DNA of 64,000 nucleotides. Source: Gp6-AA40 sp035293405. Its GTDB lineage: Bacteria; Acidobacteriota; Vicinamibacteria; Vicinamibacterales; UBA2999. This document shows, piece after piece, positions 17,266 through 25,950 of the stretch; within the stretch, counting starts at the first letter, position 1; every line of letters starts with the position of its first letter. The translations under genes and the position numbers were made by a program. The stretch covers positions 81,977 through 145,976 of the forward strand of contig DATDOE010000079.1 in assembly GCA_035293405.1 (NCBI GenBank), read 5' to 3'. The notes below the pieces were generated by a model. It ran no database searches, was not told the DNA's origin, and saw nothing but the letters and a program-made list of their open reading frames with translations.

Positions 17266-19650
17266 CTATCTGGGAACTTGCCTGGAAACCACCCAGCCAC
17301 GACGGGCCTCGTCTCTAGAGGAAGGCGCTAGCATCGGCGTTTGGCGACGACCCATGCGGCCTGCTTGTTGCTCGACGGGGCGCGCCAGAAACGCATAGAG
17401 CTCTCCAAGCGTCACAGAACCGTTCCGGTCTTGATCAGCCTCTCCGCTCAGGCCTCGCAACAGGTAGTACGTAAACAGGCCATGCCCGACTTCGCTCCAT
17501 ACGTTGCTGTACTCATCACCCGCGGCGGCCAGCAGAGCCGCCGTATTCGCCGGAACGCCCGCCACGCCGCCCCCATCAAAAAAGAACGGGCGCGCGCCCG
17601 GTGGCGCCACGGAGCGCTCGCCGACGCCAGAAAAACATGCGTCGATCCAGACGTGCACTTGCCGAGTTGGGAGTCTCCCCAGCGACCTGTACAGTGTTCC
17701 GATCGAGTAGAGCTTCCGCAACTGCCCTGGCGCCCCTTCGTAAGGGACGATGAAAGGGCTGCTGTTGACACCGCCGTTGGGGTCGGCAGGTGTGCCGTGC
17801 CCAGAAAAGTACACAAAGACTCTTGACGAAGGTGATGACGCCACGCGCGGCAACCACTCTTCGATGGCGTCTTCGATATCCGACCGCGTCGCCTGTTCGT
17901 TTGTCATCAGCCGGATGTTCTGTGGCTCCACGCCAACCACGCCTTCGAGAAAGCGCTTCACCTCGATGGCGTCCTCGGCGGCAAAGTCCGCAGCGGGAAT
18001 CTTTTCGCGGTACTGACCTATGCCGATGACCACGGCGTAGGCATTCGGATCTCTCGGAACAGGCCGAATTAGAAGGTCCTGCAAGCGGACGAGGTCGCCG
18101 GAAGAACCGAGTGCCGCCACCGTAAGCTTGATCGCCTTCTCCGACACCCGACTGCTGGTGTCGAATGCGCGCAAGACAATCTGATGGACTCCGCTACCGA
18201 GCGTCAGCCGCTCATCCACTTCGACTCGGTCGCTCGGCAGGCTGGCGGTGATCGGCAACGACCGACCGTCGACCAGCACTTCGATCCGCGCAACTCTCTG
18301 GCCGTTCACGAGCGCCGACAGGCGCACTGGTTGCCCGGGCGGCACCGTCTGGTTGTCTTCAGGTAAGTCGATGATGACGCGCGGCCCGTCCGTTACGAGT
18401 GGGGCCGTTGCGGGTCTACCGATGGGCGAATCGACTACGATGGGGCCAGGGTCACGGATGTCGAGCTTGACGAAATTCTTGACCGACGCGAATGTGCGCT
18501 GAGACAGTTCGACGGGAAGCTGCACCGTCCCGGCGTTGGCGGAGTTCTGCACCAGAATGAGGAACGTGAGCGGCAATGCCGTGCCCCCTGCGGGGATTGT
18601 GCCGACCGTTACGTCGGGGCGTTGCACGACGAGCCCTGGATGGCCGGCCGTGGAGATCGTCGCGCGGACATCCTCGGCGGCCAGCGACCCTTTGTTGACG
18701 GGAGTCACTTCGATTCCGACAATCTCTGCGAACTCCGCGATGCCGTTTCCATTGCCCCTCGTACCGGGCAGCTGACCGTCCCGCACAACGACGTCGAAAC
18801 TGAGAGCGGGGTTCAACTTTGTGATCGGTGTCGAGAAATCTCGTGAGGCCGTCCCGAGTCCCCGGCCTTCCGTGACCTCGATCTTCCCGCGGAGGTCGGC
18901 CGCATCCACACCAATCGCCACATCGACGGCGAACCGCAGGTCCGTCGCGACGCCAGGAGACAGCAGGGGAAGCTCGGTAAGGCCCGACACGAGCTGAACG
19001 CCTCTGGTCGTCGAGAAGAGTTCTGCTTTGAGGCCTTTGGCTTCGCCCGCCGCTGCGTTCCGGATCGAGGCGACAATCTCGATGGTCTCGCCATTCTCGA
19101 CGATGCCGTTGCCATTGCCCCGAGCTAGGCCGCCGGTCCGGTCGTTGAAACGAACGGAAAGTATCTCGAGACCGGGCTTCTCGATCCGCTGAATCGGCAC
19201 CATCACCTGGATTCGCGGCGCATCATTGCCATCGGCTTCTCGAGTCCTCAGCGTGATCGCAACGCGGCCCGTTTCGGTGGCTATCGACGCCGTGAGCGGA
19301 ACCGTCACTTCTCTGCGCGCACCCGGCGCCAACTCGCCGATGGCCACCGGCGGGCCCGTGGTCACAGCGGAAGTATCGGAGGTGGCATCAACGGTCACGC
19401 CTTTGGCCGCTCCGTCGCCACGATTCTCGACGGTGATCTCGAGGCGAGCCGTCTCCAATCCCTTGAGAACCCCACTGGCATCGAGATCCACGAAACGAGC
19501 CGTGGTCACGAGCTGTGGCGGCACAGGGCCGATATTGACGCGGCTTGGCCGGCTCGTGCCGCTCGCCGACTGCGCGGCGGCCGCCACCGTTGCCAGCAGC
19601 GCGACGATCGGGAGCAGAACGAACAGGCCTACGCAATCTCTCTGTTGCAT
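17266..19650 (-). CDS. Secreted caspase-like peptidase (C14 / metacaspase-type) with N-terminal CARDB-like domains
   Basis: 794 residues with a signal peptide (about 1-28). Several CARDB/APHP-like beta domains follow; one carries the repeated GNGNGIxExxE motif twice. The caspase domain starts near 538 (YAVVIGIGQY). The catalytic His is H618 in VYFSGHG and the Cys is C672 in WIDACFSG, both conserved. A Dx[DN]xDG-like loop (DQDRNGSVTLGEL, about 739-751) resembles an EF-hand calcium site. This domain type cleaves after basic or acidic residues and often acts in immunity or stress. Neighbours upstream and downstream are on the same strand. Confidence 0.85.
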   Translation of the reverse strand: MQQRDCVGLFVLLPIVALLATVAAAAQSASGTSRPSRVNIGPVPPQLVTTARFVDLDASGVLKGLETARLEITVENRGDGAAKGVTVDATSDTSAVTTGPPVAIGELAPGARREVTVPLTASIATETGRVAITLRTREADGNDAPRIQVMVPIQRIEKPGLEILSVRFNDRTGGLARGNGNGIVENGETIEIVASIRNAAAGEAKGLKAELFSTTRGVQLVSGLTELPLLSPGVATDLRFAVDVAIGVDAADLRGKIEVTEGRGLGTASRDFSTPITKLNPALSFDVVVRDGQLPGTRGNGNGIAEFAEIVGIEVTPVNKGSLAAEDVRATISTAGHPGLVVQRPDVTVGTIPAGGTALPLTFLILVQNSANAGTVQLPVELSQRTFASVKNFVKLDIRDPGPIVVDSPIGRPATAPLVTDGPRVIIDLPEDNQTVPPGQPVRLSALVNGQRVARIEVLVDGRSLPITASLPSDRVEVDERLTLGSGVHQIVLRAFDTSSRVSEKAIKLTVAALGSSGDLVRLQDLLIRPVPRDPNAYAVVIGIGQYREKIPAADFAAEDAIEVKRFLEGVVGVEPQNIRLMTNEQATRSDIEDAIEEWLPRVASSPSSRVFVYFSGHGTPADPNGGVNSSPFIVPYEGAPGQLRKLYSIGTLYRSLGRLPTRQVHVWIDACFSGVGERSVAPPGARPFFFDGGGVAGVPANTAALLAAAGDEYSNVWSEVGHGLFTYYLLRGLSGEADQDRNGSVTLGELYAFLARPVEQQAGRMGRRQTPMLAPSSRDEARRGWVVSRQVPR

Positions 19651-19674
19651 GTCGAAGACTCCTGACCGTGCCCG

Positions 19675-20565
19675 CTACGGACGGATTTCCACGCTGACCT
19701 GCTCCATGACCCAATCGTGTCTATTAAAGCGAAGTAACGCCTTCCAGATATCGATCAGGGCGCCCGTCTCTCGAGGCACCGCGCCAAAGGCTGGAGAAAC
19801 CCCGGCCCCCGCCAACCAACCGTCTATGGGCACCCCTTCTCGGAAGGCTAGAACCCACAGACCTTCCGATACAGCCTGTCCAGACGGAGGCAGAGCGGCG
19901 ACGATGCGTTGGCCCGCCCGACGTTCTTCCTCCGACGGAAACGTGAACACCTGTCCGCCTCGAACACGGATCTGGTTCGCTGAAGGACCGGGCAAGAGCT
20001 GAGTGACGCGATCATCCTGCGTAACGTTGAACACGTAGAGGGCTACCGCCACCGTGGATTCCACATTGAACACAACCTCGTCTCCTGGCCTGAAGGTCGT
20101 ATGGTTCAAACGCATCCTGACCTCGAACCGTGGATCGGGATCGCCCGCAGGTTGTGCGATGAGAAATCGGCCCGACGCGGTAACCGTCGGGCCGCGCAGT
20201 TGCTCGTCACGACGACTGTAGGTGATCGCTCGCTCGTCCGTGATAAAGCCCCTGCTGAACTCCCTCTGCACTTCCTCCACGGCCCGGCGGTTGAGCGACA
20301 AGAACTGGCGGAGGATTTCCGTCGGCGCTCCTTCTCGAACGGCTTTCGATCGGGCCCCATCCAAAGCCTTGCGTTCCGCCTGCTCGTAGGTGAGTTCACG
20401 GCCCAATTCCACGGTTTCCTGCGCTTCGACCCACTTCGCGATCGGTGCGTCGCTCGTCGTCTGCACAAGCCGTAACGGGGTCTCGCCCTTGAGTAGCGCG
20501 AGACACGCGATAACGGCTAGCGTCCCCAGCGCGGCACGAACCCTTGTTCTCTGTTTGGTGAGCAT
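19675..20565 (-). CDS. Exported DUF4384-type protein (caspase operon)
   Basis: 296 residues from ATG 20565, chosen over an upstream start that would overlap the previous gene by 20 bases. An N-terminal hydrophobic stretch (about 10-28) looks like a signal anchor. The C-terminal half (about 150-296) matches the DUF4384 pattern: FRPGDEVVFNVES, LYVFNVTQDDRVTQLLP and a GLWVLAFREGVPI strand. DUF4384 domains commonly occur with bacterial caspases and Ser/Thr kinases. It precedes the caspase gene by 24 bases on the same strand. Confidence 0.75.
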   Translation of the reverse strand: MLTKQRTRVRAALGTLAVIACLALLKGETPLRLVQTTSDAPIAKWVEAQETVELGRELTYEQAERKALDGARSKAVREGAPTEILRQFLSLNRRAVEEVQREFSRGFITDERAITYSRRDEQLRGPTVTASGRFLIAQPAGDPDPRFEVRMRLNHTTFRPGDEVVFNVESTVAVALYVFNVTQDDRVTQLLPGPSANQIRVRGGQVFTFPSEEERRAGQRIVAALPPSGQAVSEGLWVLAFREGVPIDGWLAGAGVSPAFGAVPRETGALIDIWKALLRFNRHDWVMEQVSVEIRP

Positions 20566-20575
20566 TCTTTGTCGA

Positions 20576-21823
20576 TCAGCGTGAAATGGCCACACATACC
20601 CGTGCGTTGCGGAACACCGCCGCGCCCCGATCCGCAGCGACCATGTCGCGAGCCACCTGGGGCGTCACGACCAGCTCGATTGCGTTGCGCAGAGACGCTT
20701 GGAGCACCCGCGGCTTCAGGACGCCACGCTCGCGAAGTTTTCGCTCGGCATCGTCCACCGAACGGGCGAACGACGCCAAACCCGCGCTGGAGAGGATTCC
20801 GGGGTCGACATCTCGCACGCCGTAGACCAGCTCACCCGCAGACGTGAACACGCGTGGGAAGGGTGTCGGCTGGAGCGATGCCGGTACGACGAGGATCAGG
20901 CCGTCAACATCGGACTGGTTTGAGGCATCGCCAAACTGTGCGACCCCTCTTTCGCTCAACATCAACTGCGGGGCCACTTGCTGAACCAGAGGGGTCAGCA
21001 CACCGTTTGGACCGAACAACTCGAACCGCATGACGATATCGACGCTCGGCGAACTGCTTTGCGCACGCGCAAACACGTCAGGAGGTGTTTCCTTCACGCG
21101 CCGTCCGGGTGGCACCGTCCCCTCGGAACGCTCCGTCACCTTCAGGAGAGAGCGATAGTGTTCGTTCGAGACCAGGCGTTTGATCTCGCTCTCGAAAAGC
21201 GCCAGCAACGAGCTTCGCGCATCGAGCTCCGCTGCGTCGAGCGCGCTCCGGTATGCAATCTCGAGATTGGGCGCTTGGAACATCGGTAGGCCGATGCCTG
21301 ACACAAGCACATGACCACGAGCGTAGGCCCCGATGAGATCGCGGTCTCCGCTCTGGACCATCGTGTCACGGGTAGGTTGTGCGCTTTGGCCTGGCTCAAG
21401 CGTGGCGTGCGGCCTAGCCTGCGGTGGCTTGTATGGGCCAGGCGGTGGCGATGGTGTCATGCCGGCCACTGGAGGCGCCGGAGATGGCCCAGGATTCGGA
21501 TCGCCCGACTTGGGAGTCTGCGATGGCTGAGAGCCGGAAGGTTCTGCGCGCGGCGTATTGCTGGAGTTAAATCCGAAATATCCGGCGATCGTAATAAGGG
21601 GCAGGGTGATACCAGCGAACCAGTACAACTGCTCCAGGAACGGATGCCGGGATGACGTCCCCTGCGTGCCAATATTCAGCGTGCTGTTCTTGCCGGACCG
21701 GACCCTGACCTCCGTGTGATTCCCGGTCGAATGGTCGTGTAAGGTCGTCGTCTGATGACTTGACTCATCGACGTTGGTGACGCTTTTGTCCAGCCCGACA
21801 TCGCCTTTCGACTCAGTCGCCAT
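20576..21823 (-). CDS. Membrane protein with Pro-rich linker, first gene of caspase operon
   Basis: 415 residues. The first 60 are polar with a Thr/His/Ser-rich stretch. One transmembrane helix lies at about 65-85 (LYWFAGITLPLITIAGYFGF). A Pro/Ser/Gly-rich linker follows (about 90-150, with PSPAPPVAGMTPSPPPGPY). The C-terminal 250 residues look folded but are not assigned to a named family; they include FGPNGVLTPLVQQVAPQLML and LRNAIELVVTPQVARDMV. It is the promoter-proximal gene of a four-gene operon with the caspase and may be its sensor or anchor. Function is inference. Confidence 0.65.
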   Translation of the reverse strand: MATESKGDVGLDKSVTNVDESSHQTTTLHDHSTGNHTEVRVRSGKNSTLNIGTQGTSSRHPFLEQLYWFAGITLPLITIAGYFGFNSSNTPRAEPSGSQPSQTPKSGDPNPGPSPAPPVAGMTPSPPPGPYKPPQARPHATLEPGQSAQPTRDTMVQSGDRDLIGAYARGHVLVSGIGLPMFQAPNLEIAYRSALDAAELDARSSLLALFESEIKRLVSNEHYRSLLKVTERSEGTVPPGRRVKETPPDVFARAQSSSPSVDIVMRFELFGPNGVLTPLVQQVAPQLMLSERGVAQFGDASNQSDVDGLILVVPASLQPTPFPRVFTSAGELVYGVRDVDPGILSSAGLASFARSVDDAERKLRERGVLKPRVLQASLRNAIELVVTPQVARDMVAADRGAAVFRNARVCVAISR

Positions 21824-22363
21824 ACCTCACCTATTCTCGCAGGTGAACGGTACCCTACACCTCGGAAGCATTTTTCGCCAAAGGCCCTGATGGATCTGGT
21901 CAGATTCATATTTGACCTCCACCACGGGGGGGCTGTGCCAGACAGGGATCCACATAACGTATAGCGTCGCCCCCGTGGCGAACTGCACACGGTCTCTGCG
22001 AAGCCGCCTCAGCGGCCACTCTTCACATATTCATGTCGATCGAAAGCCGGCGATTCCATGAGTCTCAGGGAGCGGTCAATGTTCGAAACAGGCTGACCGC
22101 TTGCCATTCCTGGCCGGGCTGACTCTGACCGTGATGTGCCTCTGGGCAGCGACTTCTCTCGCACTCAGGGCCACTTCGTCGCCCGGAAGCGCTTCCAGGA
22201 TGGTTCAAAAGAGGACGATCGGCGACAGGAGGCTACTCCCGAAAGACGAGTCAGCGATCGCCTCGGTCGCCGAGATGGTCCGAAAGGAGATGGTCACCTC
22301 ACCATCTGGACACTGGTTTCGCCACGTGACCACTAACTAACGCATCCCCTCGGGGCAATCACG
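21824..22363. other. Intergenic region upstream of the caspase operon
   Basis: About 540 bases. It should contain the promoter of the caspase operon, but no convincing -35/-10 pair is visible. An open frame at 22101-22340 (+) has a hydrophobic N-terminus from a TTG start, but its ribosome binding site is poor and it is not called. Confidence 0.4.
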
Positions 22364-22507
22364 TTACCGAGAACCCTTATCGGGCGGTTCCCCTTTGTCG
22401 CCTCCGCCACCCTTAGGTTCGGGAGTAGACTTGTCGCCCTTGTCCCCTTTGTCGCCTTTCCCACCATCCTTGGGACCCTTTGGCTCCGGCGTCGGCGGTG
22501 TGGACAT
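22364..22507 (-). CDS. 47-residue Lys-Gly-Asp repeat peptide
   Basis: A 47-residue frame with an excellent ribosome binding site (GAGGAG seven bases from ATG at 22507). The sequence is dominated by KGD, DKG and PKG units (for example GGKGDKGDKGDK), with no hydrophobic segment. It has a collagen-like Gly spacing only in part. It overlaps the tail of the 22413-22691 gene in another frame by about 95 bases. Function unknown; it may be a soluble linker-like peptide. Confidence 0.55.
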   Translation of the reverse strand: MSTPPTPEPKGPKDGGKGDKGDKGDKSTPEPKGGGGDKGEPPDKGSR

Positions 22508-22691
22508 CACGTAACTCCTCAAAAAGGTGAATCAGAGCCTCGACGGAATACTCACTCTCGCCGTCAGAGAGGCCGTAGAACATGTGCGCAGGATAACAGA
22601 ATTCGTACCGTCGGCGAGTCTCGTTCATTTCGGGCAAGTAGTGATTCTCGACGAAGGGATGAATTGAATTTGGCTTTACCGCGCAAGCCAA
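22413..22691 (-). CDS. Small unknown protein overlapping the KGD gene
   Basis: 92 residues if started at the TTG (22691) two bases after the upstream stop; an ATG at 22628 is the alternative. Residues 8-70 look like genuine protein (FVENHYLPEMNETRRRYEF and SEYSVEALIHLFEELRDV). The last 30 residues are the KGD gene read in another frame, so the true stop may have been lost. Placement directly after the 251-residue membrane protein suggests one operon. No family recognised. Confidence 0.4.
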   Translation of the reverse strand: MACAVKPNSIHPFVENHYLPEMNETRRRYEFCYPAHMFYGLSDGESEYSVEALIHLFEELRDVHTADAGAKGSQGWWERRQRGQGRQVYSRT

Positions 22692-22692
22692 T

Positions 22693-23448
22693 TCAAAAAT
22701 AGATAAGCAATACGGCAACAATCGCGTAGTGGCGACCTTCGCCATCCTCTCCAAGGAATGTTGTTTTGAGATTAACGGAGTTCACACCAAGCTCGCGTGC
22801 TCTCGCGACTATCTTGTGGTCGAGCGCATGATTGTCGACGTAACGAAATATTCCTCTCCCTCGGACCGTGAACCCGCCTTTAAACACTCTGCAATCCTTG
22901 CATTGGTCACCAACAGGTCTGCCATCTTGCGTGAAGAATTGGAAATTCTGCGTTTGAATATCAACATCTGTTCCGGCCGTCTCGCGAAACTCATAAGTCA
23001 CGGCACTAAAGCCGTAAACATCCGGGTACTCTGCCGGCTTGGCGAGTACCTCTACCTTAATGGTGTCGGGTATTGGCGTTATGCTGAGTGCTGCGCGCGG
23101 AGCAAGAGGTGTGACGGGGACCTTCAGCGCGAATGGGTCTACAAATGCGACTAAGAGGACAAATAGAGCGAACCCTCCGGTTGCAGAAACGGCAATGCCT
23201 GGCCTTGAGCCCTTTAACAAGACGCCGCCAACAAAAAAGAAAGCCAAGAAGGCCGCGGACAGGGCCATGAGGAACCGTATGATGCTTTCTTGGGAGTCGG
23301 TAGGATCAGGTAGAGCAAAGAGGATGATTATCAGGAATACCAAGAGGAGGCTTCCGAAAGTCCAGGACGCAGCCGCGGCATGTCGCCTGACCGGCGATCG
23401 CGGGAGCTTGTGTCGCACTACGGCTCTTGGCTTGGCAGAGTCATCCAT
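22693..23448 (-). CDS. Membrane protein with three N-terminal helices, unknown function
   Basis: 251 residues. Transmembrane helices at about 27-47 (FGSLLLVFLIIILFALP), 62-80 (LMALSAAFLAFFFVGGVLL) and 90-108 (GFALFVLLVAFVDPF). A soluble C-terminal domain (about 115-251) contains CKDCRVFKGGFTVRG, a Cys-x2-Cys pair that may bind a metal. No known family. Base composition is lower in GC than most neighbours, which is a mild hint of transfer. Confidence 0.6.
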   Translation of the reverse strand: MDDSAKPRAVVRHKLPRSPVRRHAAAASWTFGSLLLVFLIIILFALPDPTDSQESIIRFLMALSAAFLAFFFVGGVLLKGSRPGIAVSATGGFALFVLLVAFVDPFALKVPVTPLAPRAALSITPIPDTIKVEVLAKPAEYPDVYGFSAVTYEFRETAGTDVDIQTQNFQFFTQDGRPVGDQCKDCRVFKGGFTVRGRGIFRYVDNHALDHKIVARARELGVNSVNLKTTFLGEDGEGRHYAIVAVLLIYF

Positions 23449-24202
23449 AAGAGTCTGACAGCATGCGGATTATGGCCGTCGCGAGGATGTGGGTCAAACT
23501 AAAAGGACGTGGGTCGAACGAAAAGACAGTCTTTCTGGCGGCGTCTTGCTTCTACTGAGTACCGATTCCGCCGAAGCACTCGCGCAGAGCGTCTGTCGTA
23601 GAAACCAAAAGAGTGTTGGGCGAATCCCGTTCCAAACGCCGGTTGTTCGGAACTACACTCGACGGCGTTATCTCTGAGCGGCCGAGCTGGGGTCGCGTGC
23701 TTCACCGAATTTCCTTCAACTGAACGATCGCCTTCACCGGGTCGACACGCGTGCACGCGGGAGGCTGACCCTGGCCGCCAGGCGAAAGGCTCGGAAACTG
23801 TTCTCAGCGAGTGTCATTTCGAGTGACATCGCGCGGGCACCAGCGGCAAACGCCGGCGACCCGGCGAAAACGGCTGCAGAACCCAAACCCGGCCAAGTCT
23901 AGAAATCCGAAAGAGTTAGCAACGCCCGGCGAATGGTAGCAAACGGCTGAAAACCGTTCGCTCTGACTCCCTGCCTCCCAGCCATTTCGCACCACGGTTG
24001 CCTTCGGACACCAGATCGAAGGGCTCAACGTCAAGCCACTGAAAGGCTTCCGCGATCGAACGTGGAGTTCGATACCAGTGTTGTCAGCAGTCGCGCCTCT
24101 TTCGCGGGGACCCGGTGAACCTCAGACTTGGCGAGGGCTGCGCTGGCCGCTCTTGAGGAGATTGGGGCGAGGCAGGCTGCCGAAGCCGGCCGGGGGCTCC
24201 GG
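23449..24202. other. Gene-poor accessory DNA with a dispersed repeat copy
   Basis: About 750 bases without a convincing gene. It holds copy A of the dispersed repeat at about 23809-23984; other frames here give no protein-like translation. Confidence 0.5.
23809..23984. repeat. Dispersed repeat, copy A
   Basis: About 175 bases, from a GTGTCATTTCGAGTGACAT head to a GACTCCCTGCCTCCCAGCCA tail. Copies B and C lie at about 34319-34497 and 35486-35546. Shared internal blocks include AGAACCCAAACC and a TGAAAACCGTT core. It lies between unrelated genes. Confidence 0.65.
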
Positions 24203-25447
24203 CTATGGGCGGCTCGCGAGGATCCGATTCGTCAATTCACGGAACGTAGCGATCGCCTTCTGGTGCCCGGCGCCGGTCGCGGGTCCAGAGAAGCCCGTAT
24301 AGATCGCTCGTATGGTCCGGTCGCGATTGAAGAAGAGCGTCACGGGCACGCCGCTGACAGCCGAGAGCCGCGCCGGACCGGCGGAGAGCAGCTCCTCGGG
24401 CGGCACCGCCGCCACCATAACCTCCCACTCCACTCCGTGCGCGGCCTTGTACTCCGCCAAGCGGTCGTTCAGGAAACTCTCGTCGGCCGACAACTCGAAC
24501 GCGACGCTGAGAATCTCGAGGCCGTCCTTGCGGTGCGTCGCGTAAAGCTCGGCAAGGAGGGGTGCGAGATCGTTGCAGTTCGAACACCACGTGCCGAACA
24601 GCTCCACGATGACGGGCTTGCCAGCGTATCGAGGGGTGAGAAGCGGCGCAAAGTCGAGGCGCGTCTCGGCCGAGGTCACCTGCATGCGTCGCAGCGGATC
24701 GATCACCTCGAAATCCGGGGACCGCACGGCCGTAAAGGCGTCGCGCGTCCCGTCGGCTCGGATCAACTCGCCGTGCATCCGATCGTCGGCCTCGAGCCGT
24801 CCCCGAACCAGATAGGCGCCGGTACCGTCGAACGTGGACAGCAGAAGCGAGCTTCCGCGCAGCGTCCCGGCAAGATAGCGGAGGTCGCCGTACTCGGACG
24901 GCACTTCCGCCGTTCCGTGGACGACGTGCTCACCGGCCATTTGAAACACCGCTTTGGCCGGCTCGCGCGACTGAAACTCGAGCCTCCAGGTCCCGGCGAT
25001 ACTCGCGCGCCCCGACTCCGCCTGCGGCCCGGCGGCGTCGAGCGCGAATCGCCGTTCGGGATCGAGGCGATCCAGCGGTTGCGCGTCGAATCGCACGCGA
25101 TCGTTCGACGGGAAGTTTCCGCCGGCGTGGCTCCACTGGCCAGTGAGGCTCCCGCGGGCGTCGATGTCCGCAGCGATGCGTGTGCCGTACACCACGAAGT
25201 CGAGCATTACCCGCCCACCAAGACGCTGGCAGGGAATGGAGATCCGCTCCGTGCCGTTGACGATTGCCGCCCTGTCGGTGTTGCAGTTGGCGGGGAGCTC
25301 GAGCAGGAAAGGGATCCGATCGCCCGCGGAGGTCGTGACCCACGCGCGGTACGCGTGCCGCAATCCGGACTGCATCCGCGGCTGCGGCGATCCGCACCCA
25401 CACAGCGCCAGCGCCAGCGCCAGCGCCGGAACCGTCCGCGCCGTCAT
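24203..25447 (-). CDS. TlpA-like thioredoxin-fold lipoprotein
   Basis: 414 residues. A short signal ends at a lipobox-like ALALCGCG, so the protein is probably a lipoprotein anchored outside the cytoplasm. Residues about 25-270 are beta-rich and unassigned. The C-terminal thioredoxin domain (about 275-405) has the active-site CxxC in GTWCSNCNDL and the conserved cis-Pro region in SGVPVTLFF. It should reduce or isomerise disulfides of exported proteins. The start overlaps the upstream receiver-like gene by four bases, so both are translated together. Confidence 0.8.
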   Translation of the reverse strand: MTARTVPALALALALCGCGSPQPRMQSGLRHAYRAWVTTSAGDRIPFLLELPANCNTDRAAIVNGTERISIPCQRLGGRVMLDFVVYGTRIAADIDARGSLTGQWSHAGGNFPSNDRVRFDAQPLDRLDPERRFALDAAGPQAESGRASIAGTWRLEFQSREPAKAVFQMAGEHVVHGTAEVPSEYGDLRYLAGTLRGSSLLLSTFDGTGAYLVRGRLEADDRMHGELIRADGTRDAFTAVRSPDFEVIDPLRRMQVTSAETRLDFAPLLTPRYAGKPVIVELFGTWCSNCNDLAPLLAELYATHRKDGLEILSVAFELSADESFLNDRLAEYKAAHGVEWEVMVAAVPPEELLSAGPARLSAVSGVPVTLFFNRDRTIRAIYTGFSGPATGAGHQKAIATFRELTNRILASRP

Positions 25448-25935
25448 CGGTAGGCGGCTTCGACGGTCGAGAACACCTCTCTGGACGTGGCAGGCAATAC
25501 CAGCATTCGGCCGAAGTCCTGCTTCGCGCGGGCGATCACCGGCTGCGTGACCAGCGCGTCCATCGGCAGAATGGCGGCGTTCGGCAGCTTCGACTCGATA
25601 CTGGCCTTCAGCCGCCGGGCCTCGTCCAGCTCGAGCATCACAAGGTTGAAATTGCCGGCGGACGCGTCACCCAGCGCCTGCTGGCCATCGGCCACCGTAA
25701 CGTGATGCCCCATGGCCGTGAGCATCGTGCGCAGCTTGGCAACGAACTCCACCACGTCCGCGTCGCGGCTGTGCTGATACACGAGGATGCTGGCGGGATG
25801 TGTCGTGCGCTGCGAGCGCTGCCACAAGGCCGAACCCGTGGCGACCAGGAATTTGGCCCCGCACGCCTCGAGCAGCGCGGCGCCGGGGGGCACCGACAGG
25901 ATAAGCGCGGCGACCAGAACGATGAACCGTTTCAT
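25444..25935 (-). CDS. Exported receiver-like domain protein
   Basis: 163 residues with a signal peptide (about 1-24, ending in GAALLEACG) and a GGAGG site five bases before ATG. The remainder follows the response-regulator receiver pattern loosely: SILVYQHSRD, the HHVTVADGQQAL strand, NFNLVMLELDEAR and an ALVTQPVIARAKQDF segment. A secreted receiver domain is unusual, and the key aspartates are not clearly retained, so it is probably not phosphorylated. It sits between the beta-barrel and TlpA genes. Confidence 0.6.
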   Translation of the reverse strand: MKRFIVLVAALILSVPPGAALLEACGAKFLVATGSALWQRSQRTTHPASILVYQHSRDADVVEFVAKLRTMLTAMGHHVTVADGQQALGDASAGNFNLVMLELDEARRLKASIESKLPNAAILPMDALVTQPVIARAKQDFGRMLVLPATSREVFSTVEAAYR

Positions 25936-25950
25936 TGCTGCCTCCGAAGG

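Noticed and set aside
22101..22340. Plus-strand frame with a hydrophobic start (79 codons)
   Set aside because: TTG start with poor ribosome binding site and no family resemblance; left as intergenic.
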